Assembly: GCA_033977485.1 (NCBI GenBank)
Contig: CM066997.1
Location: 77,222,634-77,286,633 of the forward strand
DNA: 64,000 nt
Direction of reading: 5' to 3'
DNA from: Hydrangea macrophylla
Taxonomy: Eukaryota; Streptophyta; Magnoliopsida; Cornales; Hydrangeaceae
Under the pieces are notes generated by a model that saw only the letters and a program-made list of their open reading frames with translations, had not been told where the DNA came from and ran no database searches. Position 1 is the first letter of the stretch; every line of letters begins with the position of its first letter. Shown piece by piece: positions 24,062 through 35,060 of this stretch. The position numbers and the translations under genes are program-made.

Positions 24062-26122
24062 GCGACCGTGAGTGTGCGGAACCTTGGAGGGTCTTTGTGG
24101 CTCTTATGGACTTGGGCGGGGGACGCGGCACAAAGAAACCCGGAGCCGCCAGCGACTGTCTGGTCACCCTCTCTCCCAGATACCACTCCCGAGCCTCTAG
24201 GCCGTCCTGCAAGATCCTCTGTGGGTCGTACCTAGCCGACTCCCGCATCCCCCGGGAAGCCTTGGGAAGCACGTCGAGCCAAGGCTACCATCGGACGTGC
24301 AGCTCTCGTAGATTCATCAGGAAATTCCTGAACGAGACAAAATCATGAGCCTCGGTCTTCCGCCCTACCCGATCCTTCGCCCACTTCAGCCCCTGAGGCA
24401 TGATGAGGGCATCCGCTGGTCGCGTCTCAGGCGACATCATACTTATGGGACTAAATCTGTAAGAAAAGAAAAGAGAAAAATCATGAGTTACGAGATTCAT
24501 AATAAGGAAACTGAAAGAAAAATGCAAGGTTTAAATTAAAATCAGCATAAGAGAAGAGATATACCTCCCACACCCTCCAAAAGCCGGCAATAGAGGTTGG
24601 CTGATCTCGGGAAATGTCCCCCATGTGCTTGTACAGGATGGCTAATCCTGCACCAGCCCAGTCATACTGGTATATCTGCCCCATATCCTCCAGGGATCCC
24701 AACAACACCACAGAGATCCGATCACCTTTGGTGCTCAGCAGAGAGCACCCCAGCACGTACATAATAAATCCCCAGGCCATCTGTTCCTCTGTAAAACCCT
24801 GCTGGACTCTGAAGGTGTCCATGAACCACTTGGCTATGACCAAGGGCTCCTCTGGGACGACTCCTAGAAGCAGCTCGACCCGGTCCCACTCCGTCACCAT
24901 GTCTAGGTAACGGAGGCACTCCCCCCCCCCCAAAAGGGATCCCAGTGATCATAGAGAAGTCCAACGGGGTCATCGTCATCTCCCCGAATGAGAAGTGGAA
25001 TGTGTTGGTGGTGTCCCACCACCGCTCAGAGAGAGCGTGAATCTGCCTCAAATCATTGGAGCTCTTCGTTAGGAGTTTGACGAAGTCTCCAAAACCTGCG
25101 GCGTTTACGAGCCCCTTCACAGTCCCGCTCAACTCCTCATACCAGGCAAAGCCGTGAGCTAGGCTGCCGTGTCCTTTCAGCACGTCGGACTGAAGCTACA
25201 AACAAATTGCAAGGTTCAAATGTCAGTAAGTGAATGAAAAAATGAAAGGAAATAAAGAAACAAAGAGTGATAAAAAATAATAAAATATATATATAATAAT
25301 AAAAATAATAATAATGAAAGAGCAGTGATAATAAAAGAGGAATGAATAAGGAAAGGAGTGAAGATGAAAACATCTAAGTGCTTGGGAGATTTCACAGGAT
25401 TAATTTCTTGAGAAAACATATGTAGTCCTGATAATATGACTAACGCCCACAAATCTTGTGTGAGAAGGTTTGAAAGGAGCGTAGTTTCAAAAGAAATATC
25501 AATTCACAAGCATTCAAATCGATTTTGAAAGGAGCGTAGTTTCAAAAGAAATGTCAATTCATAGGCATTCAAATCGATTTTGAAATGGCATTTGTAACAC
25601 TCGGAAAATTCACAAGCATAATGGTCATCATTCATGAGGAATATTGGAAATCTTGATTAACATGCATCGCGTTCAAGAGTCTTTAAGAAAAGTCGAAGGA
25701 AAAAATAATAATGACATTGAACATGCACAGATACAGGTGAAACACTAAAAAATTCACAGGCATAGCAACCATTTTCATATGAAGTTTTGTCTCTACATTC
25801 ATAAAGTTCATAGGAGTAAGATAAAGGATACAAAAAAAAAATTTGAGCATTGAATAAAGCATTTGAAACGCTCGAGAGTGCTACAAGCACAGCATTTGCA
25901 TTCATAATAAGGCGTGTGAAGTTGTGTTGATTGTGCATTGCATTCATGAGATTCATAAGGAAAAACAAGTACAAGAAAAGGAATTTAGGGAGGAGCGTGT
26001 ACCTCGCGCTTGAACGTGCGGGCAGATAAGTGTGCATCCGGGTCTCGGAGCAAGAATGAGGGATCAGGATGAGGGGTGGCCACGTACTTGGCCTTCTTCC
26101 TACTCCTCGAACCGCTAGCTAT
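24062..26122 (-). pseudogene. Antisense gene A, 5' exons: plant mobile domain (PF10536-like)
   Basis: Exon 1 is 26,122-26,003: its first codon is ATA where ATG would be expected (then ASGSRSRKKAKYVATPHPD), with donor GAG|GTACAC. Exon 2 is 25,195-24,565: the acceptor TTTGTAG joins in frame and encodes LVNAAGFGDFVKLL, RWWDTTNTFHFSFGEMTMTP and later MGQIYQYDWAGAGLAILYKH, the signature order of the plant mobile domain. A run of eleven Gs (24,931-24,921, minus) shifts the frame. Exon 3 begins near 24,456, has an in-frame TAG (RW*PWLD), then EAREWYLGERVTRQ, and is cut at 24,062 by the Athila element, resuming at 13,315. The reading phase across the insertion is not continuous, so an indel or missed intron exists. 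Such PMD ORFs are known in Tat elements; their role is undetermined. Confidence 0.75.
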
Positions 26123-26340
26123 GACCTATCACAAGAAAAAAGGAACGGAATGTCAATCCTTTAAAAGAATTCAAGAAAACAACAAAAATAAAGAGAGTGT
26201 TGAGATTATGATCGAGTGAAACTGACCTGTGGACCCTCTAGATCAATGCAAGAAAATTGGGAAAAATCTTTAGAGGATTTCGGATTAGAGAGATTATGAA
26301 AAGTGAAATGAAAATGGGTTGAAAACCCACGTTTGAGCAA

Positions 26341-26460
26341 TCTGCCACTTAAACGCAGCACTCGATTTTTGTGCCCGGCAGTTGGTAGAGTGCCGCAGCG
26401 GCATTCCGTGAGTGCCATCCAGCTGTTCCGGACTGTCGCATTTTTCAAGCGTGTGCCACA
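26341..26460 (-). promoter_or_regulatory. Putative promoter of antisense gene A, resembling the Ogre LTR promoter
   Basis: On the minus strand, palindrome copies at 26,420-26,438, 26,399-26,417 and 26,376-26,395 (about 22-bp spacing) precede GAGTGCTGC (26,363-26,355) and a GGCAGA box (26,346-26,341). In the LTR, GAGTGCTGC (28,419) and GGGCAGA (28,434) come in the same order before TATAAAA. The TATA position here reads GCTCAAACG and is degraded. It lies about 220 bp upstream of exon 1. Confidence 0.55.
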
Positions 26461-26574
26461 TTTGAGGCGGTTAGAAGATATTTTGTTTCCCCCCAAAATT
26501 CAAAATTGGGTGAATTTGCCCTCGTTATGCTTTTTACCCCCAAAGATGATTTTCAGGACCAAATTTGCCACAAT

Positions 26575-26900
26575 TTTGTGAATTTGAAATAAATTTGAGT
26601 CTGTTAGACTCCAATTTTTGAAAATTGAAATAAATTTGAGTCTGTTGACTCCAGATTTTGAAAATTGAAAGAAGTTGAGTCTGTTGGACTCCAAATTGTG
26701 ATAAATGAAAGAAATTTGAGTCTGTTGGACTCCAAATTGTGAAATTAAAATAAATTTGAGTCTGTTAGGCTCCAAATTTTGAAATTTGAAATAAATTTGA
26801 GTCTGTTAGGCTCCAAATTTTGAAAATTGAAATAAATTTGAGTCTGTTGACTCCAGATTTAGAAAATTGAAAGAAGTTGAGTCTATTGGACTCCCTAATA
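26575..26900 (+). repeat. Tandem repeat, ~41-bp unit, about 8 copies
   Basis: Units of the form AAATAAATTTGAGTCTGTTG followed by GACTCCAAATTTTGAAAATTG, differing by substitutions and small indels. Each contains the short inverted pair GAGTCTGTT(A/G)GACTC. It lies in the 3' non-coding part of the Ogre element. Confidence 0.9.
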
Positions 26901-26929
26901 ATCTGAATATGATTAACTCCAAAGTTTTG

Positions 26930-27398
26930 AGAATATAGCAGATTTATATTCTCGGTCCGCGCAACAGATTTGCGTCGGTCCCGCTTTTGGGAATATGACA
27001 GATTTATATTCTCGGTCCTCGCAACAGATTTGCGTCGGTCCCCGCTTTTGGGAATATAACAGAATTATATTCTCAATCCTCGCAACAGATTTGCATCGGC
27101 CCCTGCTTTTGGGAATATAACAGATTTATATTCTCGGTCCTTGCAACAGATTTGCGTCGACCCCCGCTTTTGGGAATATCACAGAATTATATCCTCACAA
27201 CATATTTGCATCGGCCCCCGCTTTTGGGAATATAACAGATTTATATTCTCGGTCCTTGCAACAGATTTGCGTTGATCCCACTTTTTGGAATATAACAGAT
27301 TTATATTCTCGGTGCTCGCAACAGATTTGCATTGATCCCGCTTTTTGGAATATAACAGATTTATATTTCCGGTCCTCGCAATAGATTTGCGTTGGTCA
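26930..27398 (+). repeat. Tandem repeat, ~60-bp unit, about 8 copies
   Basis: Units contain GGGAATATAACAGATTTATA, TTCTCGGTCCTCGCAACAG and ATTTGCGTCGGTCCCCGCTT. One unit near 27,180 is shortened. 3' tandem repeats are common in Ogre-type elements. No spacers unique between copies are present, so this is not a CRISPR array. Confidence 0.9.
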
Positions 27399-27995
27399 AA
27401 TCTTCGCCACATCATGCATCATATCTCATGTAATAAGACACATGGCATAAGGTAAATATGTCCGATAAAGCCGAGCGGCTGCGGACCTTCAGAGCAACCT
27501 CGCATTGACACCGAGGTTTAAGTCGCGAAGCACCGCCCAATCAATTGCATTCGTCCTTTGGCTGGAACGGCCGGGTATCTTGAAAAGAATTGACATGATC
27601 ATTGAGTAGCATAGGGCATGAAGTACATCTAAAAATGTCAGGATTGAACGTTTTAGAATCACATCATTTATAGATCATGGAATCGCATTGACAACCACCA
27701 TTGTGTAAGCGAGTGCATCACGATAGGATAGGTGCATTCATCCATATGACTACTTGTGTTTGTGTGTGCTTGACCCTTGCCCGAACTACGTCTCGATCTG
27801 ATTCCCGAATAGATACGTAGGCAGCTCACCGTTGAGCACGACCAATTGGAACCTTGCTGCGCGCTTGTTTTCTTTTGTAACGCTTTTTGTTTTTACCTAA
27901 ATCTGACAGTTTGGTCAAAGGCTTGTCTTCACACAGGCTTCAACATTCACTTGTGAGAAGCGTTGCCTCACAAGCTCTGTCGAAGAGGGCCAAAC
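27399..27995 (+). other. Ogre 3' non-coding end with conserved motif and purine tract
   Basis: No ORF. The third copy of the GAACTACG...GATACGTAGGCAGC motif is at 27,783-27,825. A purine-rich CGAAGAGGG at 27,981-27,989 lies just before the LTR start and is the likely polypurine tract. Confidence 0.5.
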
Positions 27996-30654
27996 TATAG
28001 ACACCCCAATTTTGACCAAACGTCGGGTTAGGGGGAGTATTACCTCTAAGATCCAATGAGGACAATGTCCGACTAATCTAGGACTTCCAAAAGATGATTC
28101 AAACTCTTCAAAAGGCTCGTCAATCCAAACAATAGGAAAGAAAGAGAGAAAAAGGGAAAACAGAGAAGAACGGCACATGGTGAAATATGCTGCAGTCACG
28201 GGTTGCCGTGCGGCACTCACTTAAGTGCCGGAACGACACTCTATGAATGCCGCAAATTTCACCAAATGACGCGAAAAAATGGATTTCTACAGAAAAACAA
28301 CAGTCTGTGAAGTTGTCCACGGCACCCCTTGAATGTCGTTCCGGCATTCACTGAATGCCGTAATGGCAATCAGTGACTGCCGCATCGGCAATCACTAACT
28401 GCCGCTTCCATCTCCAATGAGTGCTGCATTTTTGGGCAGACAGCTATAAAACAGCATATTTTGTACTATTAAAAGGACATACGAAATCAGTATTTTTGCC
28501 CCTGAAATAACTAAAATACCCTTTTAAAATTGTCTATATAATAAGGGTGAATATCCCATTACAAGGGATCAGTTTTTTTTTTTTTTTTTATCTCCCAACA
28601 TCATCTTGATTCTCCTTCTCTTAAAATTCTAAGAAAATTTTCTAAGTATACTTAAGAATTGTTTTTTTGTAGTTTGAAAAAGAAGTTTGTGTGTGAGTTA
28701 GAGTTGAAGAGCTTGATTACTTTGTGGAATTCCTCCAAACCACCAAGTTGAGGATATTTAGAGGTAGACTCTAGACTAAATCATCCTTTAAATACATGTT
28801 AACTTAGCTAATGTTTTAATATTGAGTCCCCTTTCTTTTATGTTGGTTGTGTACATCTCTTGGGATTTATGAGACTTTCAATGTCTCATTCAAATCCTTT
28901 GATTTGAAATCTCTTGGTCTTCTTATGAGTTCATAGTTCATAAGAAGATTAGGATTGATAATGAGCATTTTGGTTGACAAGTTCAAACCCATCTCCATGG
29001 TTTGATTTTGTTACTCTAAGGCTTCATGAAGTTTCTTCATACTTCATTGAAGTCTATCAATTATGAGAGTCATTAGTCTCCCATGACCATCAAATGGTAG
29101 GAGGATTAGTTTAACTAAGGCCAAGTTTAATGGGTTTATAGTTAAAGTTAGTAAGTGAAAGATGAACTAAACAAAAGATGCAGTGAGTTCATCAACCACT
29201 TTTCATCAAAGATTTTTAGTTAAACATCGAACCGTTGGAACTGAATGAAACTAACGGCAAAGTGTCTATAATTCAAAGTTCTGCTACTGTAATTTTTGTT
29301 TTAATAAGATTCTATGGTTAAGAGTGGTTTGTTCATGGGATTTGGGAAACAACAACAATCTGTCCAGAGTTTCAGAATAGGAATACTCTTTTGAAATGAT
29401 TAAATCAGAACTCTAATCAAGTGTTGATGACCCCAAATATTTTTTTCTATGATGTTTAATGTGTTAATAAGACCGCCTAAAAATATTAGAGCCTTTTATA
29501 TTTTTTTACTATTTTTAGGAAATCGTACAAAATTTCTGGACAGAGAGTTGGAAATTCCTGAGTGATGTCTAGTATTTGTTTGATTCCCAGAGATCTAATC
29601 GTTGGAACTTTGATCTTCTTTTTGGGTTAAAAATTAGGCTTATAAAGGCACCTTGTGACCAAAAATCATCGTGATCAAATAATTGGAAGTAAGCTTTCCA
29701 AATTCTTAAAGTCCGGGTTTGCTCTCTAGAGTTTCTAGAATATTGTGACAGATTTAGTAAACTTTGTAAATAATAGCTCAAATGACATTTTCATGAGTTA
29801 AGGCTTCAACCATGCTTCGATAATGATTAGTTAAGCTTGAATTCAAAATTTAGGTGATCCAAATTAATGAGTACTTCAATACTTTGCTCTTGTTCATGTA
29901 TACATTCATCCATGTGGTTTGTCGCTTTTAATTAGGATTCGTTTGCTTTAGATTTAATTACATTTGACAGGTTTAAGCTAGAAGTTTAGGATCATCATCT
30001 AACTTTGTATCTTGTATATCATGTGTACTAACCCTTGTTTTGTACCACCGATGAGGTATAGTCCTTCGACTCTTCCTTAATTTAATTATTACTTAATTTT
30101 ATCAATTTTATGACCTTATGTGCGACACATTGGAATTGAAAGTTGCTTTATGTGTATATATGTGCATTAGAGACCCTTTTATTAGGATTTCAACTTTTGT
30201 ATGCATTACACATTTAAATATCCGCGGCTGGACCCCGGGTAAGTTCTCTAGTTCTCTATTTTGCATGTCATATCGCTTGCTAAATGAACTACTTGGTGTT
30301 GAATGATATTTTGTCGTTAGCAATTTTACACCATTTTGACATGCTTGTGCAATGTATATTTATACCTATGTATTAGTTGAGGACATGCTTGGATTAATAG
30401 TTTGATTAAAAGGATGTTAAGTAGAGGCCTATCGCGAGATAGGATGAGAGAGGGTGTTTAGTCCGTCAGACTCCTTCCTCTCTCATTCCATAATCCCCGA
30501 ATCTAGTTTATCTTTGGTTTCGCAAAAGATCAGTTAGTCTTAAATTGGTTTCTTAATTTTCTTTTTAAAAAATTAAGTGGCGACTCTTTATGTTTTGAAA
30601 TTGAAAATGCTTTAAATAAAAAAGTTGTGGGTAAGAGAAATTATGATATCCACA
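27996..30654 (+). repeat. 3' LTR of the Ogre element (2,659 bp)
   Basis: The 3' border (CA at 30,653-30,654) is set by comparison with the 5' LTR. The 5' border is inferred from TATAGACACCCCAATTTTGA at 27,996, which has TA where the family usually starts TG, and from the preceding purine tract. The U3 carries the palindrome arrays and TATAAAA at 28,445. Its R-U5 region is repeated at the start of the window. Confidence 0.85.
28186..28451 (+). promoter_or_regulatory. Ogre LTR U3 promoter: palindrome arrays, GGGCAGA, TATAAAA
   Basis: Palindromes lie at about 28,190-28,207, 28,211-28,230 and 28,234-28,252. A second cluster with an exact 22-bp period lies at 28,342-28,360, 28,364-28,382 and 28,386-28,404 (the first is a perfect inverted repeat CGGCATTCA-C-TGAATGCCG). 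GAGTGCTGC (28,419), GGGCAGA (28,434) and TATAAAA (28,445-28,451) follow. A second TATA-like TATATAATA is at 28,535. Confidence 0.6.
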
Positions 30655-32609
30655 ATGTCATATTAATGTCTAAATTCATCTCAATAAGTAAAAATGATCT
30701 CTAGATAAGCAAGTACTTCATCTGCCACTACCCGCAAGTCCGTGACTCCCGCAATGGTTTATACAAGAAGGTAAGGTACTTGCCTATGAATCGCGACAAC
30801 TAAAATAGCATGAGATGAATTACTCAATGCATGACCTGCAGTTAGCAGCCATTGTTTTCGCTCTCAAGATCTAGAGGCATTATCTGTTCGGAGAGAAGTT
30901 TGATTTGTTCTCTGATCATAAGAGCCTTAAGCACTTATTCTCTCAAAAGGAGCTGAATATAAGGCAGCGATGTTGGATGGAGTTGCTTAAAGACTACGAC
31001 TTCACTCGGCAATACCACCCCGGTAAAGCAAATTTAGTCACTAATGCTTTGAGCAGGAAACCCCATAACAAACTTGCTTCTTTGATGATTAAAGAGTGGC
31101 AAGCATTAGAAACCTTGGCAAAATTTGATATTCAAGTCGCATATTCGGAAGAAGGAAAGCATTTTGGATGGCTTGTAATCGAACCAACTCTTATCAGTCG
31201 CATTATCGAAGCTCAGAAGAAGAACAAAAGGCTAAAATAATGGTTTGAGAAAGAAGCAGCCAAAGATCCAGAGGAGTGGAGAATTGGACAAGTTGGAAGC
31301 CTCCGATGCCGAGATAGACTGTGTGTGCCAAAGGATGATGGACTAAGAGAAGAAGTGATGAATGAAGCGCACAGGTCAAGGTTGACAGTTCATTCAGAGA
31401 GTACGAAGATGTACAAGGACCTAAAAAAGAGTTTCTAGTGGGAAGGTATGAATAGAGATATTGCAGAGCGTGTTTCGAAATGTTTCACTCGTCAACGAGT
31501 TAAAGCAAAGCATCAGAAGCCCTCCGGACTTTTACAATCACTGTCGGTACTAGGATGAAAATGGGAGCATATTTCCATGGACTTCGTTATGGGTTTGCCA
31601 AGGTCACAACAGAACCATGATGCTATTTGGGTAGTCATGGACCAACTCACTAAGTTGACATACATCACCGCGTATAACATGACATGTCCAGTCAATGAGC
31701 CGATTATGCTTGCAACAAATTGTTCAACTACATGGTGTGCTCATTTTGATTATTTTGGACCGTGTTTCGAGTTTCACAGCCGAATTTTGGGAGAGTCTGC
31801 AAGCACGTATGGGAACTTCGCTGAAGTTGAGTTCTACATTTCATCCCCAGACCGACGGATAGACGGAGCGGACGAATCGGGCATTGGAGGATATGTTGCG
31901 AGCATGCGAAAGCACATAGGAGACACATCTACCACTCATAGAGTTTGCTTACAATAATAGTTATCATTCAAGCATCAGGAAGGCACTGTTTAAAGCGCTA
32001 TACAGACGACCGTGTTGCTCGCCTCTTTATAGCAGAGGTTGGAGAAGGCAAGCTTTTGGGACCGGACATGGTTCAAGAAACCAATGAAAAGATCAACACC
32101 GTCAAGGAATGGATGAAGACAGCCTAGAGCCGACAGAAGAGTTATGTGGACAAGCATCAGAAAGACCTGAAATTCTGTGTTGGATATCACGTTTGGCTAA
32201 AGGTTTCTCCAATCAGAGGAGTGGTGAGATTCGGACAGAAGAGTGGAAAGCTTTTGCCTCCCTACATTAGACCATTTGAGATTCTTGAACGCGTGGAAAA
32301 GGTTGCCTATAAACTAGCACTATCGCCAAAGATGTCTAGAGTACACAACGTGTTTCACATCAGCATGCTGAGAAAGTACGTGCACGGATCTACGCACATG
32401 ATCGACTTCAAAGATATTGAGGTGGATAGCAGAGTGACGTATATTGAAAGACCAGTGCTAATATTGGAGAGAGAGATCAAGAAGCTAAGAAACAAGAAGA
32501 TCCTGCTGGTGAAAAAGTTCAATGGAAACATCACAACGAACAAGAAGCCTCTTGGGAGACGGAGTTCGTAATGCGAGAGAAATACCCAGAGTTGTTTATT
32601 GAGTCTTAG
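30655..32609 (+). pseudogene. pol: Tekay/Del-type chromovirus pol, 3' part (RNase H, integrase, chromodomain)
   Basis: It begins right after the Ogre LTR; the 5' half presumably lies left of the window because the Ogre element inserted into it. RNase H shows MNYSMHDLQLAAIVFAL and [16 protein letters not shown], then [16 protein letters not shown]. Integrase has KWEHISMDFVMGLPRSQQNH and degraded core segments in shifted frames to about 32,000. A good frame (32,146-32,571) covers the C-terminal part (GPFEILERVEKVAYKLALSP, VHNVFHISMLRKY). After a frameshift, a chromodomain-like end VQWKHHNEQEASWETE...YPELFIES stops at 32,607-32,609. Chromodomains target integration to heterochromatin in this clade. 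Several stops make it inactive. Confidence 0.85.
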
Positions 32610-32652
32610 CTTAGATTGCAGGGACAAAATCTTTTATTGGATGGTGGAAAGA

Positions 32653-35057
32653 TGTAACACTGACCCTTTTATCTATATTTGTTTGTTTATGGGCATATCT
32701 CTGTATTTCTGGATTAGTATATGTAAGTTATGATCGTATGTGATGGAACTTGAATGGTAGTTAGTATGGATGTTTATTTCCTAAGCCTTTAGATCCTTGA
32801 AACATTAGAAGTATTAGTGAAGCATGAGGCCCGAGCGCTCGGACCTTGGGAGCGCTCGAGCTAGCATAAACGCTCGAGCTTAAAAAGGGGTAAAATGACT
32901 ATTTTACCCCTGGGTCTCATAAAGTCTATAAATATTAGCATTTTTCAGCATTTTGGGCAATAAAAACTCTATATTTCAGAGAGATTCTTTGAGAGATGGT
33001 TTTGAGAGTTTATATATACACACACATACATTCCATACACAATCACACCTTGCATGGCTTACATTTTATGATCCATGCACACAAACATATGTATCGCATC
33101 TTCTATGAAGTTCTGGAAGTGAAGTTCAAGAAGTTTAGAGGAGGATCAAGAATTATGGAGCTTATTTGAAATGAACTTGGAGCTTATACTTGGAAGTTCT
33201 TGAAGATCAAGGCTACACACACACATATTTCTTCATTTCATTATATTTTAATCATCTAGATCTTGGTGAGTCTTCATACTCCCATAAAAACATGTTTTAT
33301 ATAGTTATATTGATGATCTAAGGCCATGCATGTAATATCCATTGAGATCAAAGCTTGGATATATGAGTTGCTAAAACTGTCACTGTTCTGAGCTGCTATA
33401 CCCGAGAGTTCGGACCAAGTGCGAACGCTCGAGCCTACTGAACGGGCTATGTGCGAGCGCTTGAGTTCAGTAGAGTTTTAAAGATTAGTTAGTTGTATGT
33501 ATATCTAAGATGGCCTATGTTATGAATGGTGGTACCATGAGCTACGATAGTTGTACCTTGGGTTGTATTTGATATATATGATTGCGTATGCTCACTATAA
33601 GTTGTACCTTATGCTATTGTTGTAGTAAACCTTAGTAATGAACACTTTTTAGAAAGCAAAGGGTATGTTTTCTTAACATGGTAATATGAATAACTTGTAA
33701 CACTTTTTACATACAACGTGTAAGAACTACGAGAACAGTAATGCGATGTACTTAAATACACGACTCCGAGTAATGTGCTTTAATGCGCGTTAGTTGTTAA
33801 TCATGCGAAAGATGAAAACATTAATAACAAGATGTTCGTATTTGTCGGTCTATTCCTTATGTTTCATTCGTTTGCTTGGTCTATTCAAGAAAGAGTAAAG
33901 AGCCTGGGTTTAGTTGTTGAGATGGTTAATACCCGATGGGCTGACATCAAGCAAGTGGCCAATTCGGGAAAGATGACGAATTAACCAAGACCAAATGGAA
34001 TAAGATTAGGATTACCAAATCATGAGGTCGTAAGGCAGATATCAATTAGCCATTTGGGCTCGGTGACAAGATGGAAACCCATGACCGGAAAGCGGCGATA
34101 TTCCAGGCCAATGGCACTTGTACCGGATGCATGCAAAAGAGTCTTGTTTGTGAAAGATTGGGCCTGTGGTCCAAAGATTGGATCGGCGATCCAAAGAGTC
34201 GAGTTATAAAGATTGAACATGGGGTTCAAAGTAAAGTGTTGAGTTTGTAAAGATTGGATCGATAGTCCAAAGTGATCAGTCAATCGATGTCAGTTGTGTT
34301 TCAAATATCCGAGTAATATCACTGAACATTTCCTAAACGTACGCACTACCTTGAGATTAGAATAATCGAGACTTATAGACATGTTTTCTTTAAAGAAGAG
34401 AAAATGGAATGTTTTACTTTCTTAACGGATCAACAAGTGTTTTCTGAGCCTGTTCAGTGTAGTAGGTTTACTCACTCAGCTTGCAGTAAAGCTGACGACT
34501 TTCATGTCCTAGACAATCAAACGTCCAGATCTTGTAGATGTTGATTACCCAAACGAGGAGTATGCTGGATGGATATGGGTTTGCAAGAGCTGGTGGAAGA
34601 GACAACTTTGTTTATTTATCTTTTGTTATTACTCGAGGCACTAGATGCCGATCTTATTAAAATTTCTATGTTGTAGGGCTTTATGCCCGGGATAATGTTA
34701 TCTTTCCATTTCTTTTCTGTGGGTTGTAATAATGGATTTAAGACTCTGATTATGTTTAATATTATGTAAGCCGGGAACCACCACCTTTATTATTACTACT
34801 TCCGTTTATTGTTTATTACTTTTATCTTGGTTCTTTCTTATATGGAAAAGCATGCAATCCTCAAACCAGTCACGTATTTATGGGTCCAAAGGTGGAAATT
34901 TAAAAAATTTCCCTACTTTGCTACACTGGGGCATGACATCTTTATCCTTTTTTTTTAGAATTGTGTGGTGTGGACAATTCAGTGATTCACCAGTGATTGC
35001 CTATGGACCCAAAAAGAGATTTTATTTTCTCTATTTTTGTATTTTCGGGGCATGACA
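32653..35057 (+). repeat. 3' LTR of the Tekay/Del-type element (~2.4 kb)
   Basis: It starts TGTAACACTGACCC after a purine-rich GGTGGAAAGA and ends CGGGGCATGACA. The last ~100 bp match the end of the LTR at 58,253-60,907 (ATTCAGYGAYTTCACC...CTATTTTTG). It contains palindromes CCGAGCGCTCGG (32,831-32,842) and GCTCGAGC (32,854, 32,872) shortly upstream of TCTATAAATATT (about 32,926), and a second cluster in the transcribed leader (33,401-33,470). Small ORFs inside are not supported. Confidence 0.75.
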
Positions 35058-35060
35058 ATA

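Larger units (their letters stand above)
1..30654 (+). mobile_element. Tat/Ogre-clade Ty3/gypsy LTR retrotransposon (5' end outside window)
   Basis: Bases 1-2,093 are repeated almost exactly at 28,549-30,654, so these are the two LTRs. The window starts about 553 bp inside the 5' LTR. Between them lie a primer-binding site, gag, protease, RT, RNase H, a second RNase H, integrase, a 3' region with two antisense genes, tandem repeats and a purine tract. The order PR-RT-RH-second RH-INT without a chromodomain marks the Tat/Ogre clade. After removing the nested Athila element, the Ogre copy is about 20 kb, a size normal for this clade. A sample of about 120 aligned bases of the two LTRs shows about 4 mismatches. 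Coding regions have many stops, so the copy is non-autonomous now. Confidence 0.9.

Noticed and set aside
13205..24062. Short intron bridging the Athila insertion point in gene A exon 3
   Set aside because: A possible GT...AG pair would give an intron of only about 45 nt and still not restore phase; left unresolved.
26930..27398. Regular ~60-bp repeats considered as a CRISPR array
   Set aside because: The whole unit repeats, no unique spacers, and the context is a plant retrotransposon.
28021..28040. Alternative 3' LTR start after the G-rich TTAGGGGGAG
   Set aside because: Purine tract plausible, but TATAGACACCCC at 27,996 fits the usual Tat LTR start better; the true edge needs the 5' LTR outside the window.
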